Shown: positions 17,970-26,255 of the stretch, piece by piece
Layout: each line of letters opens with the position of its first letter
Position numbering within the stretch: the first letter of the stretch is position 1
NCBI GenBank assembly: GCA_905236305.1
Contig: CAJOPB010000233.1
Location: forward strand, 1-58,366
Source of the DNA: an uncultured Oscillospiraceae bacterium
GTDB lineage: Bacteria > Bacillota > Clostridia > Oscillospirales > Oscillospiraceae
DNA length: 58,366 bases
Direction of reading: 5' to 3'
The notes under the pieces: generated by a model
The model's input: the letters and a program-made list of their open reading frames with translations, nothing else
Database searches by the model: none
What the model was told of the DNA's origin: nothing
Translations under genes and position numbers: made by a program

Positions 17970-19148
17970 TCAATGATGAAACAGCCGCAGCCCTGTGAAG
18001 GCCATGACCATGTGATAGCGGTTTGCCGTCTCAATGACGTTGTCGTCCCGGATGCTTCCGCCGGGCTCGACGATATACTGTGCGCCGCTTTTCCGTGCCC
18101 GCTCCACGTTGTCTCCGAAGGGGAAGAAGGCATCAGAGCCCACCGTGATTCCGGACTGGGAGGCGATCCAGGCTTTCTTCTCCTCCCGGGTCAGAGGCTC
18201 GGGGCGGCGGGCGAACAGGGTCTGCCATACGCCGTCCCGCAGCACATCCTCCCACTCGTCGGAGAGATAGACGTCGATGGCGTTGTCCCGGTCCGGACGG
18301 CGGATGCCCTCCACAAATTCCATTTCCAGCACCCTCGGATGAGAACGGAGATACCAGTTGTCCGCCTTGCTTCCGGCCAGGCGGGTGCAGTGGATGCGGC
18401 TCTGCTGGCCTGCCCCCACGCCGATAGCCTGTCCGTCCTTGACATAGCAGACAGAGTTGGACTGGGTATACTTCAGTGTGATGAGGGAGACGATCATATC
18501 CGTTCTGGCCTGCTGCGGAAGGTCTTTGTTTTCCGTTACGATATTGTCCAAAAGCGCCGTGTCAATGCGCAGATCGTTGCGCCCCTGCTGGAAGGTAATG
18601 CCGAACACGTCCTTGGTCTCCAGCGCTGCGGGGACATAGTCCGGGTCGATCTCCACCACGTTAAAATTGCCCTTCTTTTTTGTCCTGAGGATTTCCAGCG
18701 CCTCCGGTGTATAGCCCGGCGCGATTATTCCGTCACTGACCTCGGCCTTGAGATAGCCGGCCGTGGCCGCGTCGCAGACATCGCTCAGAGCGGCCCAGTC
18801 GCCGTAGGAGCAGAGCCGGTCAGCGCCCCGGGCCCGGATATAGGCGCAGGCGATGGGGCTCAGCTCCGCCTCCGGCTCCACAAAATAGATCCGCCGCTCC
18901 GTCTCACGCAGAGGCAGGCCGGTTGCAGCCCCGGCAGGGGACACATGCTTAAAGCTGGCGGCAGAGGGAAGTCCCGTGGCCTCCCGCAGCTCCCGGGCCA
19001 GCTGCCAGGAGTTCAGCGCGTCCAGAAGATTGATATAGCCCGGGCGTCCGTTGCGGATGCACAGCGGCAGCGCTCCGCCGTCCTTCATAAAAATTTTCGC
19101 GGGCTTTTGGTTGGGATTGCAGCCGTATTTCAGTTCAAATTCCGTCAT
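17970..19148 (-). CDS. AICAR formyltransferase, stand-alone (no IMP cyclohydrolase domain)
   Basis: Transfers a formyl group from 10-formyltetrahydrofolate to AICAR, giving FAICAR. The 392-aa protein corresponds to the C-terminal half of PurH (LKYGCNPNQKPA; SFKHVSPAGAA; QSNSVCYVKDGQAIGVGAGQQSR; SDAFFPFGDNVERA). The N-terminal IMP cyclohydrolase half of ordinary PurH is absent. The preceding gene (19152-19784), three bases upstream, is a PurO-type cyclohydrolase and supplies the missing reaction. This split layout is a recognised clostridial variant. Because only half of PurH is present I leave the symbol empty. Confidence 0.93.
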   Translation of the reverse strand: MTEFELKYGCNPNQKPAKIFMKDGGALPLCIRNGRPGYINLLDALNSWQLARELREATGLPSAASFKHVSPAGAATGLPLRETERRIYFVEPEAELSPIACAYIRARGADRLCSYGDWAALSDVCDAATAGYLKAEVSDGIIAPGYTPEALEILRTKKKGNFNVVEIDPDYVPAALETKDVFGITFQQGRNDLRIDTALLDNIVTENKDLPQQARTDMIVSLITLKYTQSNSVCYVKDGQAIGVGAGQQSRIHCTRLAGSKADNWYLRSHPRVLEMEFVEGIRRPDRDNAIDVYLSDEWEDVLRDGVWQTLFARRPEPLTREEKKAWIASQSGITVGSDAFFPFGDNVERARKSGAQYIVEPGGSIRDDNVIETANRYHMVMAFTGLRLFHH

Positions 19149-19151
19149 GAT

Positions 19152-19784
19152 TCAGTCCCCCAGATTTTTGTTGAACAGCGTTACCTGGCCGTTGACATTG
19201 GCATAGAGCGACACCCGGTTTTCGGAGTTGAGCGCTGCCCAGACCTCCTCCGGCTCCGGCATGCCGATTGCCAGCGGCTCACCTGAGAAGGAGGGCAGCG
19301 GATTTCCGTCTCCCTGATAGGTGCTGAGGAACCGCCCCTCACCCTCGCTGCAGCCCTCATAGCTGTAAAAGCAGCGGAGGCAGCGGTCGCCCTCCCGCTT
19401 GAGGATGGAGAGCTCAAAGCTCCCGTCGGGACGCAGCAGGGCGGAGATACGGGGTGTCCAGTTGGGCGCGTCGGGCTCATATTCCCGGGTCATCAGCGCC
19501 CTGCGCCAGCAGCCCATGTCCCTGATGGTATCGGTCTGGTCGCCGTTGGTGACAATCAGGCCCAGAGAGGACCGGCGCACGGGGTGATAGATGATAAGGC
19601 TGGGATCGGTGACCTTTGCCTCGTCAAAGGCCCGGGTGCGGATTCCGTCCTCCGTGGTCTCAAACACCCGATTGCGGCTGTTGGCGCTGCGCCCCATGAT
19701 GAAATAATACACGCGGCGATTTCCCACGGCGATGCCCCGGCCGGGATAGGGATTGTTTCTCAGAAAATCCAGAAAATCAAGCAT
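19152..19784 (-). CDS. purO: IMP cyclohydrolase, PurO type
   Basis: Closes FAICAR to IMP. The 210-aa protein matches the archaeal-type PurO family (NPYPGRGIAVG near the start; YYFIMGRSANSRNRVF; GDQTDTI; EYEPDAPNWTPRISA), which is unrelated to the N-terminal half of PurH. The start ATG 19784 lies inside the end of purN (8-base overlap) with AAAAGGAG upstream, so translation is coupled to purN. The AICAR formyltransferase follows after three bases, pairing the two final steps of IMP synthesis. Confidence 0.9.
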   Translation of the reverse strand: MLDFLDFLRNNPYPGRGIAVGNRRVYYFIMGRSANSRNRVFETTEDGIRTRAFDEAKVTDPSLIIYHPVRRSSLGLIVTNGDQTDTIRDMGCWRRALMTREYEPDAPNWTPRISALLRPDGSFELSILKREGDRCLRCFYSYEGCSEGEGRFLSTYQGDGNPLPSFSGEPLAIGMPEPEEVWAALNSENRVSLYANVNGQVTLFNKNLGD

Positions 19785-20397
19785 CACATTCTCCTTTTCT
19801 CAGGGCTGCGCAGACCATCTCCGCAGCCTGCGGCAGCAGTATCCATTCCGCCTGCTCCATCACCCGCCGCTGCAGTGTCTCCGGCGTATCGCCGGGACAG
19901 ACCTCCACTGCCTTCTGGAGCAGAATCCTTCCGCCATCCGGTATCGCGTTGACAAAGTGGACCGTGGCGCCCGTGACCTTCACGCCGTATTCCAGAGCGG
20001 CCTCGTGCACCCTTAGCCCGTAAAAGCCCTTGCCGCAGAAGGCAGGGATGAGGGCCGGGTGGACATTGAGAATCCGCTCCGGCCATTTTTCGGTAAAGTC
20101 CCCGCTGAGAATGCTGAGGAAGCCCGCCAGAATCACAAGAGAGATGCCGTGCTCCGTCAGCACCTGCTGCAGCCGGGCCTCAAAGCCCTCCTGTCCGCCG
20201 CACTCCCGCCGGGTGAGGGTCAGGGCAGGGACGCCGGCCCCCGTCGCCCGCTGCAGAGCGTAGGCGCCGGAGACATTGGAGACCACCAGTGCGATGGTGC
20301 CGCTGGAAAGCCGGCCCTCCCGCTCCGCGTCCAGCAGAGCCTGCAGGTTGGTTCCCCCACCGGAGACCAGCACCGCGATTTTGATTTTGCCGCTCAT
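19777..20397 (-). CDS. purN: Phosphoribosylglycinamide formyltransferase
   Basis: Folate-dependent GAR transformylase, third step. The 206 aa carry AVLVSGGGTNLQALLDA at the start, NVHPALIPAF (catalytic Asn/His region) and GATVHFVNAIPDGG. Length is typical. Its start overlaps the purM stop by four bases (ATGA type), and its own end overlaps purO. Confidence 0.95.
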   Translation of the reverse strand: MSGKIKIAVLVSGGGTNLQALLDAEREGRLSSGTIALVVSNVSGAYALQRATGAGVPALTLTRRECGGQEGFEARLQQVLTEHGISLVILAGFLSILSGDFTEKWPERILNVHPALIPAFCGKGFYGLRVHEAALEYGVKVTGATVHFVNAIPDGGRILLQKAVEVCPGDTPETLQRRVMEQAEWILLPQAAEMVCAALRKGECDA

Positions 20398-21440
20398 AGT
20401 GCGATCTTTGCCTCCCCTTTCGTGATCTCACCGATCACATAAGCGTCCCCCAGGGCTTCCATGGCGGCCCCGGCAGTCTCCCGGGACACCACCAGCACCA
20501 TGCCCACCCCCATGTTGAAGGTGTTGAACATATCCCGCTCGGGGATATTCCCGGTCTCCTGAAGCAGGCGGAAGATCGGGGGCGTCTTCACCGCCGCCTT
20601 GTCGATGCGTGCGCAGAGGCCGTCGGGAATGCAGCGGGGGATATTTTCATAAAAGCCGCCGCCTGTGATGTGGCTGATCCCCCTTACCTCCGCCGCGGCG
20701 ATGGCGGCAAGAACGGGTTTGACATAGATTTTTGTGGGCGTCAGCAGCGTCTCCCCCAGCGTGGCGCCCAGCACGTCCAGGTATTTTCCCAGGTCGGCGT
20801 GCTCCACGTCAAACACCCTGCGGACCAGGGAATAGCCGTTGGAGTGGAGACCGCTGCTGGGCAGGGCCAGCACCAGATCGCCGGGACGCATAACGCGCTC
20901 CGGGCCCTCTGTCCCCAGGATTTTGCGCCGGTCCACGATGCCTGCTGCAAAGCCCGCCAGATCGTAGTCCTCCGGCGCCATGACCCCGGGGTGCTCGGCG
21001 GTTTCTCCGCCCAGCAGCGCACAGCCGGCCTGTACGCAGCCCTCCGCAACCCCCTTGACCAGCTCCGCCACCTTTTCGGGCACATTCCTACCGATGGCGA
21101 TATAGTCCAGGAAAAACAGCGGCCTTGCCCCGCTGCACACGATGTCGTTGACGCACATGGCCACGCAGTCAATACCCACGGTGTCGTGCCTGTTCATAAG
21201 CTGGGCAATGCGCTGCTTGGTACCCACGCCGTCTGTGCCGGAGACCAGCACCGGCTCCTCCATGCCGCTCAGGTCCGGCGCGAACAGGCCCCCAAAGCCG
21301 CCCAGTCCGGAGAGCACCCCCGGAATCACGGTGCGGTCCACGTGCTCCCGAATCAGCGCCACGCCCCGGTAGCCCGCCTCAATATCCACTCCCGCCGCGG
21401 CATAAGACGCGGAGACGGAGCGAGCATCTCTGTTTTCCAT
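20394..21440 (-). CDS. purM: Phosphoribosylformylglycinamidine cyclo-ligase
   Basis: Makes AIR from FGAM with ATP. The 348-aa protein shows YAAAGVDIEAG, LVSGTDGVGTKQRIA, the ATP-binding MCVNDIVCSGARPLFFLDY and the HITGGGFYENIPR segment. It begins nine bases after purF with GGAG inside the purF end. All motifs look intact. Confidence 0.96.
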   Translation of the reverse strand: MENRDARSVSASYAAAGVDIEAGYRGVALIREHVDRTVIPGVLSGLGGFGGLFAPDLSGMEEPVLVSGTDGVGTKQRIAQLMNRHDTVGIDCVAMCVNDIVCSGARPLFFLDYIAIGRNVPEKVAELVKGVAEGCVQAGCALLGGETAEHPGVMAPEDYDLAGFAAGIVDRRKILGTEGPERVMRPGDLVLALPSSGLHSNGYSLVRRVFDVEHADLGKYLDVLGATLGETLLTPTKIYVKPVLAAIAAAEVRGISHITGGGFYENIPRCIPDGLCARIDKAAVKTPPIFRLLQETGNIPERDMFNTFNMGVGMVLVVSRETAGAAMEALGDAYVIGEITKGEAKIAL

Positions 21441-21449
21441 ATGGTATTC

Positions 21450-22874
21450 TCACTCCTTTCCCGTCCAGCAATAGGTGCACACCCGCTCCGGGTCAATGCC
21501 GATGGCCTCCAGCAGCCCGTCCAGGGACTGATAGCCCAGGGAATCAAAGCCGAGCTTTTCGCAGATGGCCTCCAGCATACATTTGCCCCGACGGGTGGAC
21601 CCGTCGGCATACTCGTCCAGGTGCTTCTGGCCCTCGTTGCCCTCCAGCTCCTGAATGATCCGGCGGGAGAGCAGCTCCATGTCGGAGGTGGAACGGGAGA
21701 AATTCAGAAATTTGCAGCCGTACATGATGGGCGGGCAGGCGGAGCGCATATGCACCTCGCTGGCTCCGCAGCCGTACAGGAAGTCCACCGTGCCCCGCAG
21801 CTGGGTGCCGCGGACGATGGAATCGTCCACAAACAGCAGCCGCTTTCCCGCAATCAGCTCTGTGACAGGAATCTGCTTCATCTTTGCCACCTGATTGCGC
21901 ACGTCCTGGTTGGCGGGCATAAAGGAGCGGGGCCAGGTGGGGGTATATTTCACGAAGGGCCGGGCGAAGGTGGCCCCGCTGCGGTTGGCATAACCGATAG
22001 CGTGGGGCACGCCGGAGTCGGGCACGCCGGCCACGTAGTCCACCTCCGGCATGGTGCCCCCGGCAGCTTCGCTGCAGGCCATGAGCTCGCCGTTTTTATA
22101 GCGCATGACCTCCACATTGACCCCCTCATAGGTGGAGTTGGGATAGCCGTAATAGGTCCAGAGGAAGGCGCAAATCTTCATTCGCTCCAGAGGTGGGGAA
22201 AGGGTTTCGCAGCCCTCCGGCGTCAGGCGGACGATCTCCCCCGGCCCCAGCTCCCGCTCGTGGCGGTAGCCCAGCTTGAGATAGGCAAAGGATTCAAAGG
22301 AGACGCAGCGCCCCTCCCGGTCGCAGCCGATGTGCACCGGCAGCCGTCCGGCCCGGTCCCGGGCGGCGAGAACAGCCCCCTCGCTGGTGAGGAGCAGAAT
22401 GGTCATACTTCCGTCGATCATCTCCTGGGCAAAGCGAATGCCGGAGACCAGGTCCTCCTTCTGGTTAATGAGGGCCGCCACAAATTCCGTGCTGTTGATC
22501 TGGCCGGAGCCCATGGCCATAAACTGATTTCCCCGGTCGGAGAAGCACTTCTCCAGCAAATCATCCATGTTATTGATCACGCCCACGGTGGAGATGGCGT
22601 AGAGGCCGAGGCGGGAGCGCACCAGCAGCGGCTGAGGGGCGCTGTCGCTGATGCAGCCAATTCCGGTGGAGCCGTGAAAGTCCTCCAGATCCTTCTCAAA
22701 CTTCGTCCGAAACGGCGTGTTTTCAATGGAGTGGATCTGGCGCTGAAAGCCCTCCTCCGCGCCCCAGATGGTCATGCCCGCGTAGCGGGTGCCCAGATGG
22801 CTGTGATAGTCCACCCCGAAATATACGTCCAGTACCACATCACGGCGGGATACCGCGCCGAAAAAGCCGCCCAT
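21450..22874 (-). CDS. purF: PurF-like amidophosphoribosyltransferase lacking the N-terminal nucleophile cysteine
   Basis: By position and by its PRTase half this is the enzyme that commits PRPP to purines (LLFVDDSIVRGTQLRGTVDFLY is the PRPP site). The 474-aa protein begins MGGFFGAV, where glutamine-using PurF proteins have M(or propeptide)-C-G-I-x-G with Cys as the Ntn nucleophile; here Gly takes that place. The remaining Ntn-fold text is recognisable (DYHSHLGTRYAGM; HGSTGIGCISD; NNMDDLLE). Glutaminase activity is therefore doubtful and free ammonia may be the donor. The start ATG overlaps the TGA of a 15-codon ORF (TGATG) and has no strong ribosome site of its own, so initiation is probably coupled. 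I believe this Cys-less form recurs in related clostridia but could not check. Confidence 0.88.
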   Translation of the reverse strand: MGGFFGAVSRRDVVLDVYFGVDYHSHLGTRYAGMTIWGAEEGFQRQIHSIENTPFRTKFEKDLEDFHGSTGIGCISDSAPQPLLVRSRLGLYAISTVGVINNMDDLLEKCFSDRGNQFMAMGSGQINSTEFVAALINQKEDLVSGIRFAQEMIDGSMTILLLTSEGAVLAARDRAGRLPVHIGCDREGRCVSFESFAYLKLGYRHERELGPGEIVRLTPEGCETLSPPLERMKICAFLWTYYGYPNSTYEGVNVEVMRYKNGELMACSEAAGGTMPEVDYVAGVPDSGVPHAIGYANRSGATFARPFVKYTPTWPRSFMPANQDVRNQVAKMKQIPVTELIAGKRLLFVDDSIVRGTQLRGTVDFLYGCGASEVHMRSACPPIMYGCKFLNFSRSTSDMELLSRRIIQELEGNEGQKHLDEYADGSTRRGKCMLEAICEKLGFDSLGYQSLDGLLEAIGIDPERVCTYCWTGKE

Positions 22875-22921
22875 CAGATGTTCGCGCCCAGCGCGCGGGA
22901 GCGGTTATACAGCTTGTCCAT
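22874..22921 (-). CDS. 15-codon ORF translationally coupled to purF
   Basis: ATG 22921 is preceded by AAGGAGA at normal spacing, runs 15 codons (MDKLYNRSR...), and ends in a TGA that overlaps the purF ATG as TGATG. It begins inside the last codons of purE in another frame. Because purF itself lacks a good ribosome site, this short ORF may serve mainly to deliver ribosomes to purF. It could also be a leftover of an older purF N-terminus. Too short for the ORF track; no conservation data available. Confidence 0.5.
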   Translation of the reverse strand: MDKLYNRSRALGANI

Positions 22922-23432
22922 TGTCAGAATTCTCCTTTATGTCTTGATAGCGCGTCCGTTCCTCCCGGTCGGCGGCCAGCACTGCCTCCCGCTCTCTGTC
23001 CCGCGCCCTTTGCAGGCGCTCCGCCAGAGTCCGGTCGCTTACCGCCATGATCTCCAGCGCCAGCAGGGCCGCGTTTTTTGCTCCGTCGATCCCCACGGCG
23101 GCCACGGGGATACCCGGCGGCATCATCACGGTGCTCAAAAGCGCATCCGTCCCGTCGGAGCCGGAGGCGCGCAGGGGCAAACCGATCACCGGCAGGGTGG
23201 TGTTGGCGGCCAGGGCCCCCGCCAGATGGGCTGCCATGCCCGCCGCGGCAATCAGCACCTGAAAGCCCTCCTCCCGGGCCCGGAGCGCAAAGCTTCTGGT
23301 CTCCTCCGGGCAGCGGTGGGCGGACAGTACCCGCACCTCCACCTCCGCGCCGTATTCCCGCAATACGGCAATGGCCTTTTCCACAGTGGGCAGGTCGCTC
23401 CGGCTGCCCATTACAACGCCAGCTTTTCCCAT
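22905..23432 (-). CDS. purE: N5-carboxyaminoimidazole ribonucleotide mutase (class I PurE)
   Basis: Rearranges N5-CAIR to CAIR. The 175 aa contain MGSRSDLPTVEKA, the catalytic SAHRCPEE and AGMAAHLAGALAA. The protein carries a charged C-terminal extension (residues about 145-175) rich in Arg/Glu. No purK, purB or purA is present in the window, so those steps are encoded elsewhere. It follows purC by 36 bases, and its end overlaps the 15-codon ORF that leads into purF. Confidence 0.93.
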   Translation of the reverse strand: MGKAGVVMGSRSDLPTVEKAIAVLREYGAEVEVRVLSAHRCPEETRSFALRAREEGFQVLIAAAGMAAHLAGALAANTTLPVIGLPLRASGSDGTDALLSTVMMPPGIPVAAVGIDGAKNAALLALEIMAVSDRTLAERLQRARDREREAVLAADREERTRYQDIKENSDNGQAV

Positions 23433-23468
23433 AATTTTCCTTTCTGTATTCTCCGCAGCGGTCCGTTA

Positions 23469-24185
<717 letters not shown>

Positions 24186-24228
24186 ATTGCGCAACCTCCC
24201 TGCACACTATATAAATAAAATAAACAAT

Positions 24229-24287
24229 AAAAAAACCGCTCGACGGTCTGCGGCGAAGCACATTCTGCTTCACCGCTCCGTCAGCGG
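24229..24287 (-). terminator. Leader terminator (attenuator) ahead of purC
   Basis: On the minus strand CCGCTGACGG pairs with CCGTCGAGCGG, and inside it GCGGTGAAGC pairs with GCTTCGCCGC. A run of seven T follows. It sits about 45 bases before purC, downstream of the promoter and leader ORF, so transcription must read through it to reach the operon. The leader ORF stop codon lies inside the 5' arm of the stem, so a ribosome finishing the ORF would block folding. This is the layout of a translation-linked attenuator. Confidence 0.8.
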
Positions 24288-24400
24288 ACATAATGCAGCG
24301 CATAAACTCTGCACAGCGGCGTGATTCTCCCCAAAGCTCCGGCCGCCGCAGGCAGCCGGAGGCGTGCGGTACACGCTGCTGCGGTCAATGCAATGGTCAT
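24281..24400 (-). CDS. 39-codon leader ORF of the purine operon
   Basis: ATG 24400 is preceded by a very strong ribosome site (GGGAGGGGAGG). The ORF encodes 39 residues rich in Ala, Leu and Arg (MTIALTAAACTARLRL...) and ends with a TGA inside the terminator stem. There is no run of a single regulatory codon. The peptide is not recognised. Its role is inferred from position only: translation to the stop would cover the 5' arm of the terminator. A separate hairpin (24337-24361, CTCCGGC/GCCGGAG) forms within the ORF. Confidence 0.55.
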   Translation of the reverse strand: MTIALTAAACTARLRLPAAAGALGRITPLCRVYALHYVR

Positions 24401-24477
24401 GGCTGCCTCCCCTCCCTGTAAAAAAGACTCGTTCTTCAGCGGTCAACGGGTAATTTTTTCATCTGGAATACAGGTTT

Positions 24478-24507
24478 ATCTTATCAAAAGGGGGCTTAGT
24501 GTGTCAA
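24478..24507 (-). promoter_or_regulatory. Sigma-A promoter of the purine operon
   Basis: TTGACA followed after 18 bases by TAAGAT on the minus strand. The transcript would begin near 24471, giving an untranslated/leader region of about 285 bases before purC that holds the leader ORF and terminator. I looked for the purine riboswitch core and did not find it. Confidence 0.65.
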
Positions 24508-24630
24508 TACACGGATTCCACATAAATCCCGGAGGTTCCCGCTGAGCCATTAGTGAAAAACCCTGCGGCTGCAGGACTCCGCTGCGGGAAGCCGGAGCAG
24601 GAAAGCCTGCCGTCCGGCAGCTCCCTCCAA

Positions 24631-24663
24631 TCGCCTGCAAAGTCCAAAGAACTTTGCAGGCGA
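24631..24663 (-). terminator. Hairpin after znuB, probable operon end
   Basis: A perfect 13-bp stem TCGCCTGCAAAGT/ACTTTGCAGGCGA with a 7-base loop lies 22 bases past the znuB stop. No clear T-run follows on the minus strand, so termination strength is uncertain. Confidence 0.45.
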
Positions 24664-24684
24664 GAAAGCCGCGAGGCTTCAGGA

Positions 24685-25539
24685 TCAGCCCCCATTCCGC
24701 AGGGCTGCGCCCAGACCGCAGAAAACCAGAAATGCGAGAATGTCCACCGCCACCACTGTGGCGCCGACAGGCGTGTCCGCCAGGATCGAGAGCACAATGC
24801 CGGCTCCCGCACAGCAGACGCTGAGGATGGCGGAGCACACGGTCACCGAGCGAAAGCTTTTGAATAAGCGCATGGCGGAGATCGCCGGAAAGATCACCAG
24901 GGCACTGATGAGCAGCGACCCCACCAGGTTCATGGCCAGCACGATAATCACCGCAATGATCACCGCAATAATCAGATTATAAAGCTCCGCGTTGGTCCCG
25001 GTGGCGGCAGCAAAGCTCTCGTCAAAGGTGACACAAAAGATCTTGTTGTAAAAGAACAGAAACGCCCCCAGCACCAGTACCGACAGCACGGCACACAGCC
25101 ACACCTGTCCGGAGGTGAGGGTCAGGATGGAGGTGGAGCCAAACAGGGTGGAGCATACGTCCCCGGAGACGTTGGCAGAGGAGGGCCGCAGGTTCATCAG
25201 CAGATAGCCCAGGGCCAGGGCCCCCACGGAGATCATGGCGATGGAGGCGTCCCCCCGGATGCGGGCGTTTTTGCCCGAGCGCAGCAGCGCCACCGCGCTG
25301 ACCACCGTCACGGGCAGCACCAGATACATGCTGCTGCGCATGCCCAGAGCTCCGGCAACGGCCATGGCGCCAAAGGCTACGTGGCTCAGCCCGTCTCCGA
25401 TAAAGGAAAAGCGCTTGAGCACCAGAGTCACCCCCAGCAGAGAGGAGCAGAGGGCAATCAGCACGCCCACGATCAGTGCGTAGCGCACAAAGGGGAAGGA
25501 AAAATAAAGGGACAGCTTTTGCACCAATTCCATCGTCAT
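24685..25539 (-). CDS. znuB: Zinc/manganese ABC transporter permease (ZnuB family)
   Basis: A 284-aa inner-membrane permease of the ABC-3 family with about eight hydrophobic helices. Family text includes VLKRFSFIGDGLSHVAFGA near residue 45 and MNLVGSLLISALVIFPAISAMRL near 205. It works with the ATPase (25536-26255) and the binding lipoprotein (26256-27227). Its start overlaps the ATPase stop by four bases. Zinc rather than manganese is inferred from the Fur-family regulator at the head of the operon. Confidence 0.92.
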   Translation of the reverse strand: MTMELVQKLSLYFSFPFVRYALIVGVLIALCSSLLGVTLVLKRFSFIGDGLSHVAFGAMAVAGALGMRSSMYLVLPVTVVSAVALLRSGKNARIRGDASIAMISVGALALGYLLMNLRPSSANVSGDVCSTLFGSTSILTLTSGQVWLCAVLSVLVLGAFLFFYNKIFCVTFDESFAAATGTNAELYNLIIAVIIAVIIVLAMNLVGSLLISALVIFPAISAMRLFKSFRSVTVCSAILSVCCAGAGIVLSILADTPVGATVVAVDILAFLVFCGLGAALRNGG

Positions 25540-26255
25540 TTCTCCCCGTGCTGCAGACTGAGATAGTGCTGCCCGATGTCGCTGCGGCGGTATGCGTCCC
25601 GGGTGCCGAAAAAGGTGGTCGTGCCTCTCACACCGACGTGGAGAATATGGGTGGCATAGCGCAGGGCGACGTGGATGTCGTGGGAAATCATCACCACGGT
25701 GATGCCGCCATTGCGATTAAGCCGCTCCACCAGGCCGTACAGCTCGTTGGTCACCAGAGGGTCCAGGCCCGTCACGGGCTCATCCAGAAGCAGCAGCTTT
25801 CTGGTGGCGCACAGCGCCCGAGCCAGCAGTACCCGCTGCTGCTGGCCGCCGCTGAGCTCCCGATAGCAGCGTCTGGCCAGGGGGGTAAGGCTCAGCTTCT
25901 CCATGCTCTCCCGGGCAATGCGCCGTTCCTCCTTTCGGTAGAAGGGCCGCAGGCCGCAGCGGTTTTGGCAGCCGGAGAGGACGATCTCCTCCACCGAGGC
26001 GGGAAAGTCCTTCTGCACCACGGTCTGCTGGGGCAGATAACCGATCTCCCCGCGGTGCAGCCCCTCCCCCAGCTCTACGCTGCCTCCCATGGGGGCATGG
26101 AGCCCCAGCAGGGTTTTCATAAGGGTGGACTTGCCGGAGCCGTTTTCCCCTACAATGCAAAGATAGCTTCCCGCCTCCAGGGCAAAGCTCAGGTCGTGTA
26201 TAATCTCCTGTCCCTCATAGCCCAGGGACAGATTCTTGCAGCTTAACAGAGCCAT
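25536..26255 (-). CDS. znuC: Zinc ABC transporter ATP-binding protein
   Basis: A 239-aa ABC ATPase. Walker A GENGSGKSTL near residue 36, Q-loop YLPQQ, signature LSGGQQQRVLLARAL, Walker B LLLLDEPVTGLD and H-loop SHD are all present. It powers the ZnuB-type permease with which it overlaps. It begins immediately after the znuA stop, so the operon order is regulator, znuA, znuC, znuB. Confidence 0.94.
   Translation of the reverse strand: MALLSCKNLSLGYEGQEIIHDLSFALEAGSYLCIVGENGSGKSTLMKTLLGLHAPMGGSVELGEGLHRGEIGYLPQQTVVQKDFPASVEEIVLSGCQNRCGLRPFYRKEERRIARESMEKLSLTPLARRCYRELSGGQQQRVLLARALCATRKLLLLDEPVTGLDPLVTNELYGLVERLNRNGGITVVMISHDIHVALRYATHILHVGVRGTTTFFGTRDAYRRSDIGQHYLSLQHGEK

Noticed and set aside
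24186-24478. Purine or PRPP riboswitch before purC
   Set aside because: Looked for the purine-riboswitch core and a ykkC-like pattern on the minus strand; neither was visible. A leader ORF with terminator is seen instead.
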